In this document: piece by piece, positions 7,046 to 15,485 of the stretch
How positions within the stretch are numbered: the first letter of the stretch is position 1
Layout of the letters: every line of letters starts with the position of its first letter
Assembly (NCBI GenBank): GCA_015067885.1
Contig: SVLO01000022.1
Coordinates: 1 to 34,503 of the forward strand
Reading direction: 5' to 3'
DNA: 34,503 bases
From: Oscillospiraceae bacterium
GTDB lineage: Bacteria; Bacillota; Clostridia; Oscillospirales; Oscillospiraceae
Notes under the pieces: generated by a model
The model's input: only the letters and a program-made list of their open reading frames with translations
Told to the model about the DNA's origin: nothing
Database searches by the model: none
Program-made: the position numbers and the translations under genes

Positions 7046-8389
7046 TTACAGACCCTGAGCCAGCATGGCCTGGGCGATGCGCTTGAAGGCGGCAATGTCG
7101 TTGCCGGCGATCAAATCGTAGCCAAGACCGTACTGCTCCGCGGCAGCGGCAGAGGCGTCGTAGATGGAATTCATGATGTCACGCAGGCGCTGCTCCACTT
7201 CCTCGTGGGTCCAACTGTAGCGCACACTGTTCTGGGCCATCTCCAGGGCGGACACCACCACGCCGCCGGAACCGGAGGCCTTGGCGCCGGCCGTGAGGAT
7301 CTTGGGACTCAGGCGCAGCAGCTTCAGCGCCTCGGCCGTGGCGGGCATGTTGGATGCCTCCACATAGTACTTCACATCATTGGCCAGGATGCGCACCGCA
7401 TCCTCCACGTCCAGCTCGTTCTGGGTGGCGCAGGGCATGACCACGTCCACGGGAACTTCCCAGGGGCGCTTGCCGGCGTGGAACTCCACGCCGAATTTGT
7501 CAGCGTAAGCCTGAACCTTGTCCTGCCCGCTCAGGCGCATCTGCACCATGAAGTCGAACTTCTCCTGAGTGGTGATGCCGTCGGGGTCGTAGATATAGCC
7601 GTCGGGACCGGACAGGGTGACCACCTTGCCGCCCAGTTGGGCCACCTTGCGGCACACGCCCCAGGACATATTGCCGAAACCGGAGATGGCGATGCGCTTG
7701 CCCTGCATGGTGTCGTTCTGATGGGCCAGCATACGGTCAAGGAAGTAGACCGCGCCGTAGCCGGCGGCCTCGATGCGCACAAGGCTGCCACCGTAGGTCA
7801 GACCTTTGCCGGTCAGGGCGCTGCTCTGAGCCCGGCCGGACAGGTGCTTATAGGCACCGTACAGATAGCCGATCTCCCGGGCGCCTACGCCGATGTCGCC
7901 GGCGGGTACGTCGGTGTCCGCGCCGATATAGCGGTACATGGCAGTCATGAAGCTTTGACAGAAACGCATGATCTCGCGGTTGCTCTTGCCTCGGGGGTCG
8001 AAATCGGCACCGCCGCCGGCGCCACCGATAGGCAGACCGGTCAGGGCGTTTTTATAGGTCTGCTCAAAACCCAGAAACTTCACTACGGAAGGATTGACAC
8101 TGGGATGGAAGCGCAGACCGCCCTTGTAGGGGCCGATGGCGCTGTTGAACTGGGCGCGGAAACCATGGTTGGTGTGGGCCACGCCATTGTCATCCACCCA
8201 GGGGACCAGGAAGGTGAACATACGCTCCGGCTCCACCATGCGGCTGAGCAGGTCCATCTGCTCGTACCGGGGGTCGTCCACGGCGGGTTCGATCAGCTCC
8301 AGCCAGGTCAGCACAGACTGGAGATACTCCGGCTCGTGGGCATAAAGGCGTTTCAGGTTTTCCTGAACGCGGGCAACATACTCGTTCAT
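7046..8389 (-). CDS. Glutamate dehydrogenase paralogue lacking the catalytic lysine
   Basis: Full-length (447 aa) hexameric-type glutamate dehydrogenase homologue, with both the substrate domain (about 1-200) and the Rossmann domain (GFGNMSWG at 237-244). Its numbering runs in register with the well-studied Clostridium symbiosum enzyme. Lys89, Lys113, Asp165, Arg205 and Ser380 are kept. The catalytic lysine is replaced by Gly125: the family motif GGGKGG reads GGAGGG here. Thr209 is Ala, Asn373 is Gly in the KAxNAGG motif (reads KASGSGG), and EGANMP reads EASNMP (344-349). The frame is otherwise undamaged, so this looks like a selected pseudoenzyme or an enzyme with a changed reaction, not a decaying gene. 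It starts 12 nt after the stop of the intact paralogue, with AAGGGGGC as ribosome site, so both are co-expressed and could form mixed hexamers. Confidence 0.9.
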   Translation of the reverse strand: MNEYVARVQENLKRLYAHEPEYLQSVLTWLELIEPAVDDPRYEQMDLLSRMVEPERMFTFLVPWVDDNGVAHTNHGFRAQFNSAIGPYKGGLRFHPSVNPSVVKFLGFEQTYKNALTGLPIGGAGGGADFDPRGKSNREIMRFCQSFMTAMYRYIGADTDVPAGDIGVGAREIGYLYGAYKHLSGRAQSSALTGKGLTYGGSLVRIEAAGYGAVYFLDRMLAHQNDTMQGKRIAISGFGNMSWGVCRKVAQLGGKVVTLSGPDGYIYDPDGITTQEKFDFMVQMRLSGQDKVQAYADKFGVEFHAGKRPWEVPVDVVMPCATQNELDVEDAVRILANDVKYYVEASNMPATAEALKLLRLSPKILTAGAKASGSGGVVVSALEMAQNSVRYSWTHEEVEQRLRDIMNSIYDASAAAAEQYGLGYDLIAGNDIAAFKRIAQAMLAQGL

Positions 8390-8401
8390 CGGGCAGCCCC
8401 C

Positions 8402-9793
<1,392 letters not shown>

Positions 9794-9803
9794 CTATAGA
9801 TAA

Positions 9804-9832
9804 GTTATAACACGGCTGATTTTGCAAGTCAA
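9804..9832 (-). promoter_or_regulatory. Promoter of the glutamate dehydrogenase operon
   Basis: Minus-strand TTGACT (9827-9832) and TATAAC (9804-9809) with a 17-nt spacer. A 5' leader of about 50 nt follows before the start at 9748. Confidence 0.75.
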
Positions 9833-9976
9833 TACAGAAAATCCTGCAAAAAACAACTTTTGTGTGCCTATACAAAAGCGTTTTTTTGCTGGGGCCAAAT
9901 TTTGTATTTTTCACTACAATGCGCATTTTACATCGAAATATTCATTCTTTATGCGGGTTGTGCCGGTTAAAAAGAA

Positions 9977-10005
9977 TTTACATTTCAGCCGTGTCATGAT
10001 AAAAT
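9977..10005 (+). promoter_or_regulatory. Putative promoter of the flavoprotein gene
   Basis: TTTACA (9977-9982) and TAAAAT (10000-10005) with a 17-nt spacer, in an AT-rich 427-bp gap between divergent genes. The leader to the start at 10176 would be about 165 nt. Apart from the two promoters I see no gene in this gap. Confidence 0.5.
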
Positions 10006-10175
10006 CTATGCGCAAAGTTGTTTGCAGGATTTCTTTCGTTTTGAAAGTTTGGGGTGTACAGAGCGTGAAATTTGCAAGATGTTATGCTTTGAAACCGGCC
10101 GGCCCGAGCGCTGTGGGCGGATCGACCGGTTGCCCCTCGGATTTTGCGGGAAACCGGGACAAATGAGGTGATACC

Positions 10176-11762
10176 ATGATCCGTGTACGCGATATCCCCC
10201 TGCCCCTGAGTGGGGATATGGAACAACTGAAAAAGCGCTCGGCCCGCCTGCTGAACCTTCATCCGGAGCAGATCTCGGAGCTTAAGCTGGCCCGCCGTTC
10301 CATCGATGCCCGCAACAAGAGCGACGTGCATTATGTCTGCACCGTGGACGTGACGGTGGAGGGGGATGAACGGCGGGTGCTGGAGCGTTCCGGATGCCGC
10401 AAGGCGGAGCTGTTTCAGCCGAAGCACTACGAGTTTCCGGCGGTTACCGCCAGGCTGGACCACCGGCCTGTGGTAGTGGGTATGGGGCCTGCGGGTCTGT
10501 TCTCCGCCCTGTTTCTGGCCCGGGCAGGCATGCCGCCCATCGTGCTGGAGCGGGGCCGAAGCGTGGAACAGCGTACCGCCGATGTGGAGCGGTTCTGGAC
10601 CGCGGGACGGCTGGATGTCACCTCCAACGTGCAGTTTGGCGAGGGCGGAGCGGGAACGTTTTCCGACGGCAAGCTGACCACCGGGACCCACGATGCGCGT
10701 ATTGGCGCGGTGCTGGACGTACTGGTGGCCCATGGCGCGCCGGAGGACGTGGTGTGGTCTCATAAGCCGCATATCGGAACCGACGTACTGCGCCAGGTGG
10801 TGAAAAGTGTCCGTCGGGAACTGATCGAGCTTGGCTGCGATATCCGTTTCGAAAGTCGCCTGTGCGGCATCAAATGCGGCCCGGGCGGTGTACAGGCTGT
10901 GACTGTGGACGGCCCGGAGGGGTTGTATGACATAGCCTGTGAGGCGGTAGTCCTTGCCCCCGGCCACTCGGCCCGGGACACCTTTGAATTGCTGCAAAGC
11001 CTCGGCATACCCATGGAGCAGAAACCCTTTGCCATCGGTGTGCGCATTGAACACAGTCAACAGGCGATCAGCCGCAGCCAGTATGGCCCGGCGTGGGAGC
11101 AGCTGCCTGCTTCTGACTACAAGCTGGCCTGCCATCTGCCCAATGGCCGCTCTGCGTTCTCCTTTTGTGTCTGCCCCGGCGGACAGGTGGTGGCCGCCGC
11201 ATCCGAGCAGGGAGGGCTGGTCACCAACGGTATGAGTCTGCGCGCCCGGGACGGCGAAAACATCAACGGCGGCTTTTTGGTGGGAGTCGGTCCGGAGGAT
11301 TTCGGAGGCACCGACCCGCTGGCCGGCGTGCGCTTTCAGCGCAAGTGGGAGCAGGCGGCCTTTACCTGCGGCGGCGAAAACTGGCATGCCCCCGCCCAGC
11401 TGGTGGGCGACTTCCTTGAAAAAAGAGCATCCAAGGGTCCGGGCGGCATTTTGCCAACCTACCGCCCCGGTGTGACCTGGACCCGGATGGAGAACTGTCT
11501 GCCCGCCTGCGTGACCGAGACCCTCCGGGATGCGTTGGGTGTGATGGATCGGAAGCTGCACGGGTTTGCCGCTGCGGACGGGGTGTTGACGGGGGTGGAG
11601 AGCCGCTCGTCCTCCCCGGTGCGCATCCTGCGCGACGAGTATTGCCAATCGGCACTGAGGGGGCTGTTCCCCTGCGGTGAGGGAGCCGGCTACGCCGGCG
11701 GTATCGTCTCTGCGGCTGTGGATGGAATACGGGTCGCCGAGGCTGTGGCACAGGCCAAATGA
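10176..11762 (+). CDS. FAD-dependent oxidoreductase of the COG2509 type
   Basis: Cytoplasmic flavoprotein (528 aa) similar to the uncharacterised FAD-dependent dehydrogenases of COG2509. An N-terminal domain of about 90 residues precedes the FAD-binding Rossmann motif GMGPAG at 102-107. It is followed by LERGRSVEQR and VQFGEGGAGTFSDGKL, a family signature. The C-terminus carries LFPCGEGAGYAGGIVSAAVDG, the second FAD-contacting motif of this superfamily. The ribosome site TGAGGTGA is 7 bases before the ATG. The electron donor and substrate are unknown for the family. It is a single gene between the glutamate dehydrogenase operon and spo0A; in many related genomes spo0A follows spoIVB, which is absent here. 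Confidence 0.85.
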   Translation: MIRVRDIPLPLSGDMEQLKKRSARLLNLHPEQISELKLARRSIDARNKSDVHYVCTVDVTVEGDERRVLERSGCRKAELFQPKHYEFPAVTARLDHRPVVVGMGPAGLFSALFLARAGMPPIVLERGRSVEQRTADVERFWTAGRLDVTSNVQFGEGGAGTFSDGKLTTGTHDARIGAVLDVLVAHGAPEDVVWSHKPHIGTDVLRQVVKSVRRELIELGCDIRFESRLCGIKCGPGGVQAVTVDGPEGLYDIACEAVVLAPGHSARDTFELLQSLGIPMEQKPFAIGVRIEHSQQAISRSQYGPAWEQLPASDYKLACHLPNGRSAFSFCVCPGGQVVAAASEQGGLVTNGMSLRARDGENINGGFLVGVGPEDFGGTDPLAGVRFQRKWEQAAFTCGGENWHAPAQLVGDFLEKRASKGPGGILPTYRPGVTWTRMENCLPACVTETLRDALGVMDRKLHGFAAADGVLTGVESRSSSPVRILRDEYCQSALRGLFPCGEGAGYAGGIVSAAVDGIRVAEAVAQAK

Positions 11763-11842
11763 CCCATAAAACGACTGCTTTTGCGTGAAAACCCCTGTTT
11801 CAGAAGGCCTGCACCGAATTTTGACGTTTTTTGCGCGGTTTT

Positions 11843-11849
11843 TGTCGAA
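11843..11849 (+). promoter_or_regulatory. Possible 0A box upstream of spo0A
   Basis: TGTCGAA matches the Spo0A recognition heptamer TGNCGAA and lies 140 nt before the spo0A start, which would fit autoregulation. A weak sigma-A-like pair (TTGCGC 11890-11895, TAAATT 11913-11918, 17-nt spacer) lies downstream of it. A single heptamer is short, so chance occurrence is possible. Confidence 0.45.
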
Positions 11850-11988
11850 CGATTTTCACAATAATTGCCATAAATTGGTAATTTTGGTATTGCGCCGCCG
11901 GAGACTATGTGGTAAATTAAAGATAACCGGCGAATACCAATAAATGGAAATTAAAACGGGCGAAAAGGCCAGAAAGGATTTTGTAAAC

Positions 11989-12747
11989 ATGGAGATCAAA
12001 AAGAAGATTTTGGTGGCAGATGCGGGGGAGGAGTTTCGGGCCCTGCTGGTAGATGCCATTTCCGCAGAAACGGATATGCAGGTGGTAGGCACCACCGGTG
12101 ACGGACAGGAACTGCTGGATATGATCAAGGGCTGCAAACCCGACCTCGTGGTGATGGATGTGATTTTGGCACAGGCAGACGGAGTGGAAGTGCTCAAGGC
12201 GCTCAGCCAGATGCCGGAGCAGGAGCGGCCCCGCACGCTGGTGCTGTCCGCCCTGTCCCGCGGACCGATGGCTGATCTGGCTATCCGCTACGGGGCCGAC
12301 CATTACATGACCAAACCCTGCCGCATGGAGGTGCTTTGTGAGCGGCTGCGCCAGCTGGCGGGCCTTGACATGGAGCAGCCGCAGACCTGGCGCGCCAGTA
12401 TGGAGACCCGCGTGACGGCCATCATCCACGAGATCGGTGTGCCGGCCCATATCAAGGGTTACCACTACCTGCGTGAGGCCATCCTGTACTCCATTGACAA
12501 TCTGGATGCCATCAACGCCGTGACCAAGGTGCTGTACCCCGAAGTTGCCAAGCGCTTCAACACCACACCCAGTCGGGTGGAGCGGGCCGTGCGCCACGCC
12601 ATTGAGGTGGCATGGGATCGGGGCGATCTGGACACCCTGCAGAAGTACTTCGGCTTCACTGTTTCCAACATTAAGGGCAAGCCCACCAATAGTGAGTTCA
12701 TTGCCATGATCTCCGACCGTCTGCGCCTGCAGATGCGGGAGCAGTAA
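11989..12747 (+). CDS. spo0A: Sporulation transcription factor Spo0A
   Basis: Response regulator (252 aa) controlling entry into sporulation. The receiver domain (about 5-120) has the phosphoacceptor Asp57 in VVMDVIL, Ser87 as switch residue and Lys109 in MTKP. The C-terminal DNA-binding domain is highly typical: [19 protein letters not shown], then [18 protein letters not shown] (recognition helix region) and [19 protein letters not shown]. The acidic pocket is unusual: the usual ADD reads ADA (Asp11, Ala12). The start at 11989 is chosen because AAAGGA lies about ten bases upstream and homology begins there; an in-frame ATG at 11944 has no ribosome site. A terminator follows at 12777-12810. 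Confidence 0.95.
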   Translation: MEIKKKILVADAGEEFRALLVDAISAETDMQVVGTTGDGQELLDMIKGCKPDLVVMDVILAQADGVEVLKALSQMPEQERPRTLVLSALSRGPMADLAIRYGADHYMTKPCRMEVLCERLRQLAGLDMEQPQTWRASMETRVTAIIHEIGVPAHIKGYHYLREAILYSIDNLDAINAVTKVLYPEVAKRFNTTPSRVERAVRHAIEVAWDRGDLDTLQKYFGFTVSNIKGKPTNSEFIAMISDRLRLQMREQ

Positions 12748-12776
12748 TACTAAGTCCAGAAACCTGAAAACCATAA

Positions 12777-12812
12777 GCACCCCTGATTGATTTCAATTAG
12801 GGGTGTTTATTG
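12777..12812 (+). terminator. Terminator of spo0A
   Basis: The arms ACCCCT and AGGGGT, with an inner ATT/AAT pairing, are followed by GTTTATTGT, 30 nt after the spo0A stop. Confidence 0.65.
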
Positions 12813-12821
12813 TATAAAGAA

Positions 12822-12844
12822 AACCACGCGATAGTCGCGTGGTT
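12822..12844. other. Second hairpin after spo0A
   Basis: Perfect 9-bp stem AACCACGCG (12822-12830) / CGCGTGGTT (12836-12844) with a 5-nt loop. It may back up the preceding terminator or act on the minus strand, where TTTTCTTT follows. Confidence 0.5.
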
Positions 12845-12884
12845 GAAAAGAGCTTAAGCGATGAACAAACCCGCCGCAGCGAAA

Positions 12885-13030
12885 AGGCCCCCTTGTGTAA
12901 AGGGGGGCTCCGCCCGGAGGGCGGTGGGGGATTGTGTTGATAAAAAGATTGAAGAAATGCTGTGCAGCGACAATCCTTCCGTCACGGCTACCGCCGTGCC
13001 ACCTCCCTTTACACAAGGGAGGCTATAGGG
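12885..13030. repeat. Palindromic miniature repeat element
   Basis: A 146-bp non-coding unit with terminal inverted repeats built on CCTTGTGTAAAGG: the left end is at about 12889-12906, the right end (TTTACACAAGG) at about 13002-13022. Two inner hairpins lie next to the ends: CCGCCC/GGGCGG (12910-12915, 12919-12924) and CACGGC/GCCGTG (12983-12988, 12993-12998). No reading frame is present. Units of this design are common dispersed repeats in gut Clostridia as I recall them; whether this one is repeated in this genome cannot be seen in the window. Confidence 0.6.
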
Positions 13031-13072
13031 GGTGGGAAAAGTGTTGGAGTGCGGAGAACGGCAAAAAGCAAA

Positions 13073-13200
13073 ACCCGTTTACGGGTAGCAAGTAACAGAT
13101 GCATGGCTGGCAGGCCAATAAAAGGCGCACTTGTGCGCAGCCAGTAGTATTAGGGCTATGCCCGAAAATGAAATACCCCCCGCTATGCGGGGGGATATTT
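13073..13200 (+). other. String of hairpins ending in a terminator-like stem
   Basis: Four stems follow in order. ACCCG/CGGGT (about 13073-13087) comes first. An outer TGGCTG/CAGCCA stem (about 13103-13143) encloses GCGCA/TGCGC. Then come GGGC/GCCC (about 13152-13163) and CCCCCCGC/GCGGGGGG (13176-13194), with ATATTTATTT after it. No promoter or coding frame is convincing. It could be a small RNA, a read-through barrier or more repeat material. The rest of the gap (13200-13345) is AT-rich with nothing recognisable. Confidence 0.3.
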
Positions 13201-13345
13201 ATTTGCCCGTTGACATAAAAATGTAATATTTAACTGTGATAACAATATTTTGTGAGTGGAAGAACATTGGTGACGATATTTAGCGGTATTTAGACAGAAA
13301 AAGGGGAAATGGGAACTTTTTGAACTTTTAACAGCAAAAAATGAG

Positions 13346-13374
13346 TTGACATAAGGAGGGAAAGGGTATATACT
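13346..13374 (+). promoter_or_regulatory. Promoter of the 39-codon small ORF
   Basis: TTGACA (13346-13351) and TATACT (13369-13374) with a 17-nt spacer, 33 nt before the start at 13408. Confidence 0.8.
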
Positions 13375-13407
13375 GCGAGTGTACCCAAAGAGAAAGGAGG
13401 GACGTAA

Positions 13408-13527
13408 ATGATGACTGATACCAGCAAGATTCGCGGTTTGGTCCGCCTGGCCGGGGACATCGACGAGATGATCTTTGCCAGTGAGAACAAGGAAAATGCG
13501 CAGACTCAAATCCATAGTGAACGCTGA
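13408..13527 (+). CDS. Small protein of unknown function (39 aa)
   Basis: A short frame with a complete set of expression signals: a near-consensus promoter, AAAGGAGGG seven bases before the ATG, and a perfect 14-bp stem terminator at 13567-13613. The peptide begins MMTDTSKIRGLVRLAGDIDE and is hydrophilic and mixed-charge, with a likely central amphipathic helix (RGLVRLAGDIDEMIF) and a Gln/Asn/Ser-rich end. It has no cysteine, signal peptide or membrane segment. The second ATG (13411) may also be used. It is a stand-alone unit between spo0A and the pantothenate uptake operon. I recognise no family; an RNA gene carrying a chance frame is the alternative. Confidence 0.6.
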   Translation: MMTDTSKIRGLVRLAGDIDEMIFASENKENAQTQIHSER

Positions 13528-13566
13528 AAGAGGGGATAAGCGAAATGCAATGTGAAATGAGCAACG

Positions 13567-13617
13567 AATAACCGCCGCAGTCACGACGAAAGGTCGCAGC
13601 TGCGGCGGTTATTTTAT
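13567..13617 (+). terminator. Terminator of the small ORF
   Basis: Perfect 14-bp arms AATAACCGCCGCAG (13567-13580) and complement (13600-13613), with an inner CGAC/GTCG stem and a T-rich tail. Confidence 0.85.
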
Positions 13618-13676
13618 GCGTTCGAGCCGTTACGAGCAGCGCGGATACGGTAGGAAACGCTTTATATGACAACATC

Positions 13677-13705
13677 TTGAAATTGAAAAAGGTATCGTGT
13701 ATAAT
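13677..13705 (+). promoter_or_regulatory. Promoter of the ECF S component/coaX operon
   Basis: TTGAAA (13677-13682) and consensus TATAAT (13700-13705) with a 17-nt spacer. The 70-nt leader holds a small hairpin (CCCAC/GTGGG, about 13744-13756) before the ribosome site. Confidence 0.8.
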
Positions 13706-13779
13706 AGGCCCAGTCGGAGTTTTCCGAAAAAATGCATTGCATCCCACATAGTGGGAGCGACAGCAGGAGGTAATTGAAT

Positions 13780-14373
13780 ATGAAACGGCAAAACAATTTG
13801 GTAAAAATGGTTGGCATCGCACTGATGATGGCGCTGGTGGTGGTCATGCAGGTCATCAGCGGCATCATCCCCCCGGTGAGTGGGTTTTCCATCTCGCTGG
13901 TATTGATCCCGGTAGTGCTGGGCGCGGCAATTTACGGGCCGAGGGCCGGCGCGCTGCTGGGCGCGACCTTCGGTGTCATTGTGTTCGTCAACTGCGTGAC
14001 CGGTGCAGATCCGGGCGGCGCCATGGTTTTTCAGGCCAATCCCGCTCTGTGCTTTCTCGTGGTGATGGCGAAAGGAACGCTGGCGGGCCTTGCGTCCGGC
14101 TGGGTTTATAAGCTGCTGCGCGGGAAGAATACCTATGTGGCCATGCTGCTGGCGGCTATCGTATGCCCCGTGATCAACACCGGTGTGTTCGTGGCCTGTA
14201 TGCTGCTGTTTTTTGTTGATGTGCTGGCTACGTGGGCGGGCGGCGGAGATCTGCTGGGGTACATCCTGACGGGACTGATCCTGGCAAACTTTGTTCCCGA
14301 ACTGATCATCAACGTTGTATTCAGTCCTGCGGGGGAGCGGATCTGCCGCGCGGTAAACGGGAAAAAAGCCTGA
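13780..14373 (+). CDS. ECF transporter S component, probably for pantothenate (PanT-like)
   Basis: Small membrane protein (197 aa) with about six hydrophobic segments, the substrate-capture subunit of an energy-coupling-factor vitamin importer. The stretch ALMMALVVVMQVISGIIPPV at the N-terminus and the glycine-rich helix VVLGAAIYGPRAGALLGATF are typical of S components; the small-residue helix is where they dock on EcfT. The start at 13780 has AGGAGG nine bases upstream. The gene is followed after 15 nt by type III pantothenate kinase, so pantothenate is the most likely cargo (inference from context). The shared EcfA/EcfT energising module is not in the window. Confidence 0.85.
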   Translation: MKRQNNLVKMVGIALMMALVVVMQVISGIIPPVSGFSISLVLIPVVLGAAIYGPRAGALLGATFGVIVFVNCVTGADPGGAMVFQANPALCFLVVMAKGTLAGLASGWVYKLLRGKNTYVAMLLAAIVCPVINTGVFVACMLLFFVDVLATWAGGGDLLGYILTGLILANFVPELIINVVFSPAGERICRAVNGKKA

Positions 14374-14388
14374 CGGGAGGAGACGTAT

Positions 14389-15156
14389 ATGCTGCTTGCA
14401 ATTGACATCGGCAATACCAACATCGTACTGGGCGGGTTGAAGGATGATAAAATTCTCTTTGAGGCCCGCATCGCTACCGACCGCATTATGACCTCTGACC
14501 AGTATGCGGCAGAGATCAAGAATATGCTGGGGTTATTTGGTGTGTCGGCTGCGGATGTAGAGGATTGCATTATCTCCTCCGTGGTTCCCCCGGTATTCAA
14601 TTCGGTGCAGACCGGTGTTTGGAAATTCACCGGCAAGCAGCCCATGGTGGTTGGCCCCGGACTGAAAACCGGATTGAACATCCACATGGATATCCCCTCA
14701 CAGGTTGGCAGTGACCTGATCGTGGCCGCGGTGGCTGCGCTGGCGGAATATGCGGCGCCCCTGGTGCTGATCGATATGGGTACCGCTACCACCATTCAGG
14801 TGATCGAGCCGGACAACGTGTTCGTGGGCGGTCTGGTGTTCCCGGGCGTTATGGTATCGCTGGATTCCCTGACCAGAAATGCGGCCCAGCTGCCCGGCAT
14901 CAGTCTGGACAAACCTAAGCAGGTGATCGGTAAAAACACCGTGGACTGCATGCGCGGCGGCATTATGTACGGCACGGCCGCCATGTTGGACGGTGTGATC
15001 GACCGGGTGGAGGAAGAACTGGGACACAAGACCACGGTGGTCGCCACAGGCGGTCTGGCACAGTTCATCATTCCCCTGTGCAAGCGGGAGATCACCTACG
15101 AGCGCGACCTGCTTTTGAAGGGCCTGAACATCATCTACAAGAAGAACAAAAAATAA
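14389..15156 (+). CDS. coaX: Type III pantothenate kinase
   Basis: Cytoplasmic enzyme (255 aa) that phosphorylates pantothenate, the first step of coenzyme A synthesis. It belongs to the acetate/sugar kinase/Hsp70 fold group. The N-terminal phosphate loop DIGNTN is at 6-11. The second phosphate motif VLIDMGTATTIQVI is at about 124-137 and TVVATGGLAQFI lies near 215. The length is normal for CoaX. GGGAGGAG precedes the ATG. It is co-transcribed with the ECF S component, giving an uptake-and-trap pair for vitamin B5. A strong terminator follows. Confidence 0.95.
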   Translation: MLLAIDIGNTNIVLGGLKDDKILFEARIATDRIMTSDQYAAEIKNMLGLFGVSAADVEDCIISSVVPPVFNSVQTGVWKFTGKQPMVVGPGLKTGLNIHMDIPSQVGSDLIVAAVAALAEYAAPLVLIDMGTATTIQVIEPDNVFVGGLVFPGVMVSLDSLTRNAAQLPGISLDKPKQVIGKNTVDCMRGGIMYGTAAMLDGVIDRVEEELGHKTTVVATGGLAQFIIPLCKREITYERDLLLKGLNIIYKKNKK

Positions 15157-15193
15157 AAAACAGCTCCACCCGATCGGGTGGAGCTGTTTTTTG
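15153..15193. terminator. Bidirectional terminator between coaX and ferredoxin
   Basis: A perfect palindrome (AACAGCTCCACCCGATCGGG and complement) with A-run and T-run flanks lies between two converging genes. Confidence 0.9.
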
Positions 15194-15199
15194 TTTGGA

Positions 15200-15370
15200 T
15201 TACTCCTGAGCGATGGCACCCATGGGGCAGGTGTCAGCGCAAGCGCCGCAGTCCAGGCAAGCGGCAGCGTCGATCACGTACTGAGTGTCGCCCTGGGAGA
15301 TAGCGCCCACGGGGCAGGAATCGGCGCAAGCGCCGCAGCTGACGCAAGCGTCACTGATCTTGTAAGCCAT
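15200..15370 (-). CDS. 2[4Fe-4S] ferredoxin
   Basis: Short clostridial-type ferredoxin (56 aa), a soluble low-potential electron carrier. Two CxxCxxCxxxCP motifs are present, CVSCGACADSCP near residues 9-20 and CLDCGACADTCP near 38-49, enough for two cubane clusters. Length and the two-fold internal repeat are normal. GGAGGTG is well placed before the ATG. It has its own promoter and shares the terminator with coaX. Partners are unknown; an anaerobe would use it with pyruvate:ferredoxin oxidoreductase or hydrogenase. Confidence 0.95.
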   Translation of the reverse strand: MAYKISDACVSCGACADSCPVGAISQGDTQYVIDAAACLDCGACADTCPMGAIAQE

Positions 15371-15402
15371 TATGTAACACCTCCATTTGAAATGTGTATT
15401 CT

Positions 15403-15430
15403 ATTCTAGCACAAGTTTTTGAAAAAGCAA
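15403..15430 (-). promoter_or_regulatory. Promoter of the ferredoxin gene
   Basis: Minus-strand TTGCTT (15425-15430) and TAGAAT (15403-15408) with a 16-nt spacer. Confidence 0.6.
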
Positions 15431-15445
15431 TATATTTTTCAAAAA
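15416..15445. promoter_or_regulatory. Inverted repeat between ferredoxin and clpC
   Basis: TTTTTGAAAAA (15416-15426) and TTTTTCAAAAA (15435-15445) are perfect 11-bp complements around an 8-nt AT-rich centre, overlapping the ferredoxin -35 box. It may be an operator for the divergent pair. It does not match the CtsR direct-repeat box known upstream of clpC in other Firmicutes. Confidence 0.4.
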
Positions 15446-15485
15446 AGCGGGCATAGTTCATGCAGAGTAAATGTGAGGTGACAGG

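Noticed and set aside
9822-10166. 114-codon frame in the gap before the flavoprotein gene
   Set aside because: It lacks a ribosome site, overlaps two promoters, and has aromatic/Lys-rich random-looking composition.
13408-13527. The 39-aa small ORF as a RiPP precursor
   Set aside because: It has no Cys, no leader/core pattern and no modification enzyme nearby; the radical SAM gene is 19 kb away beside a better candidate.
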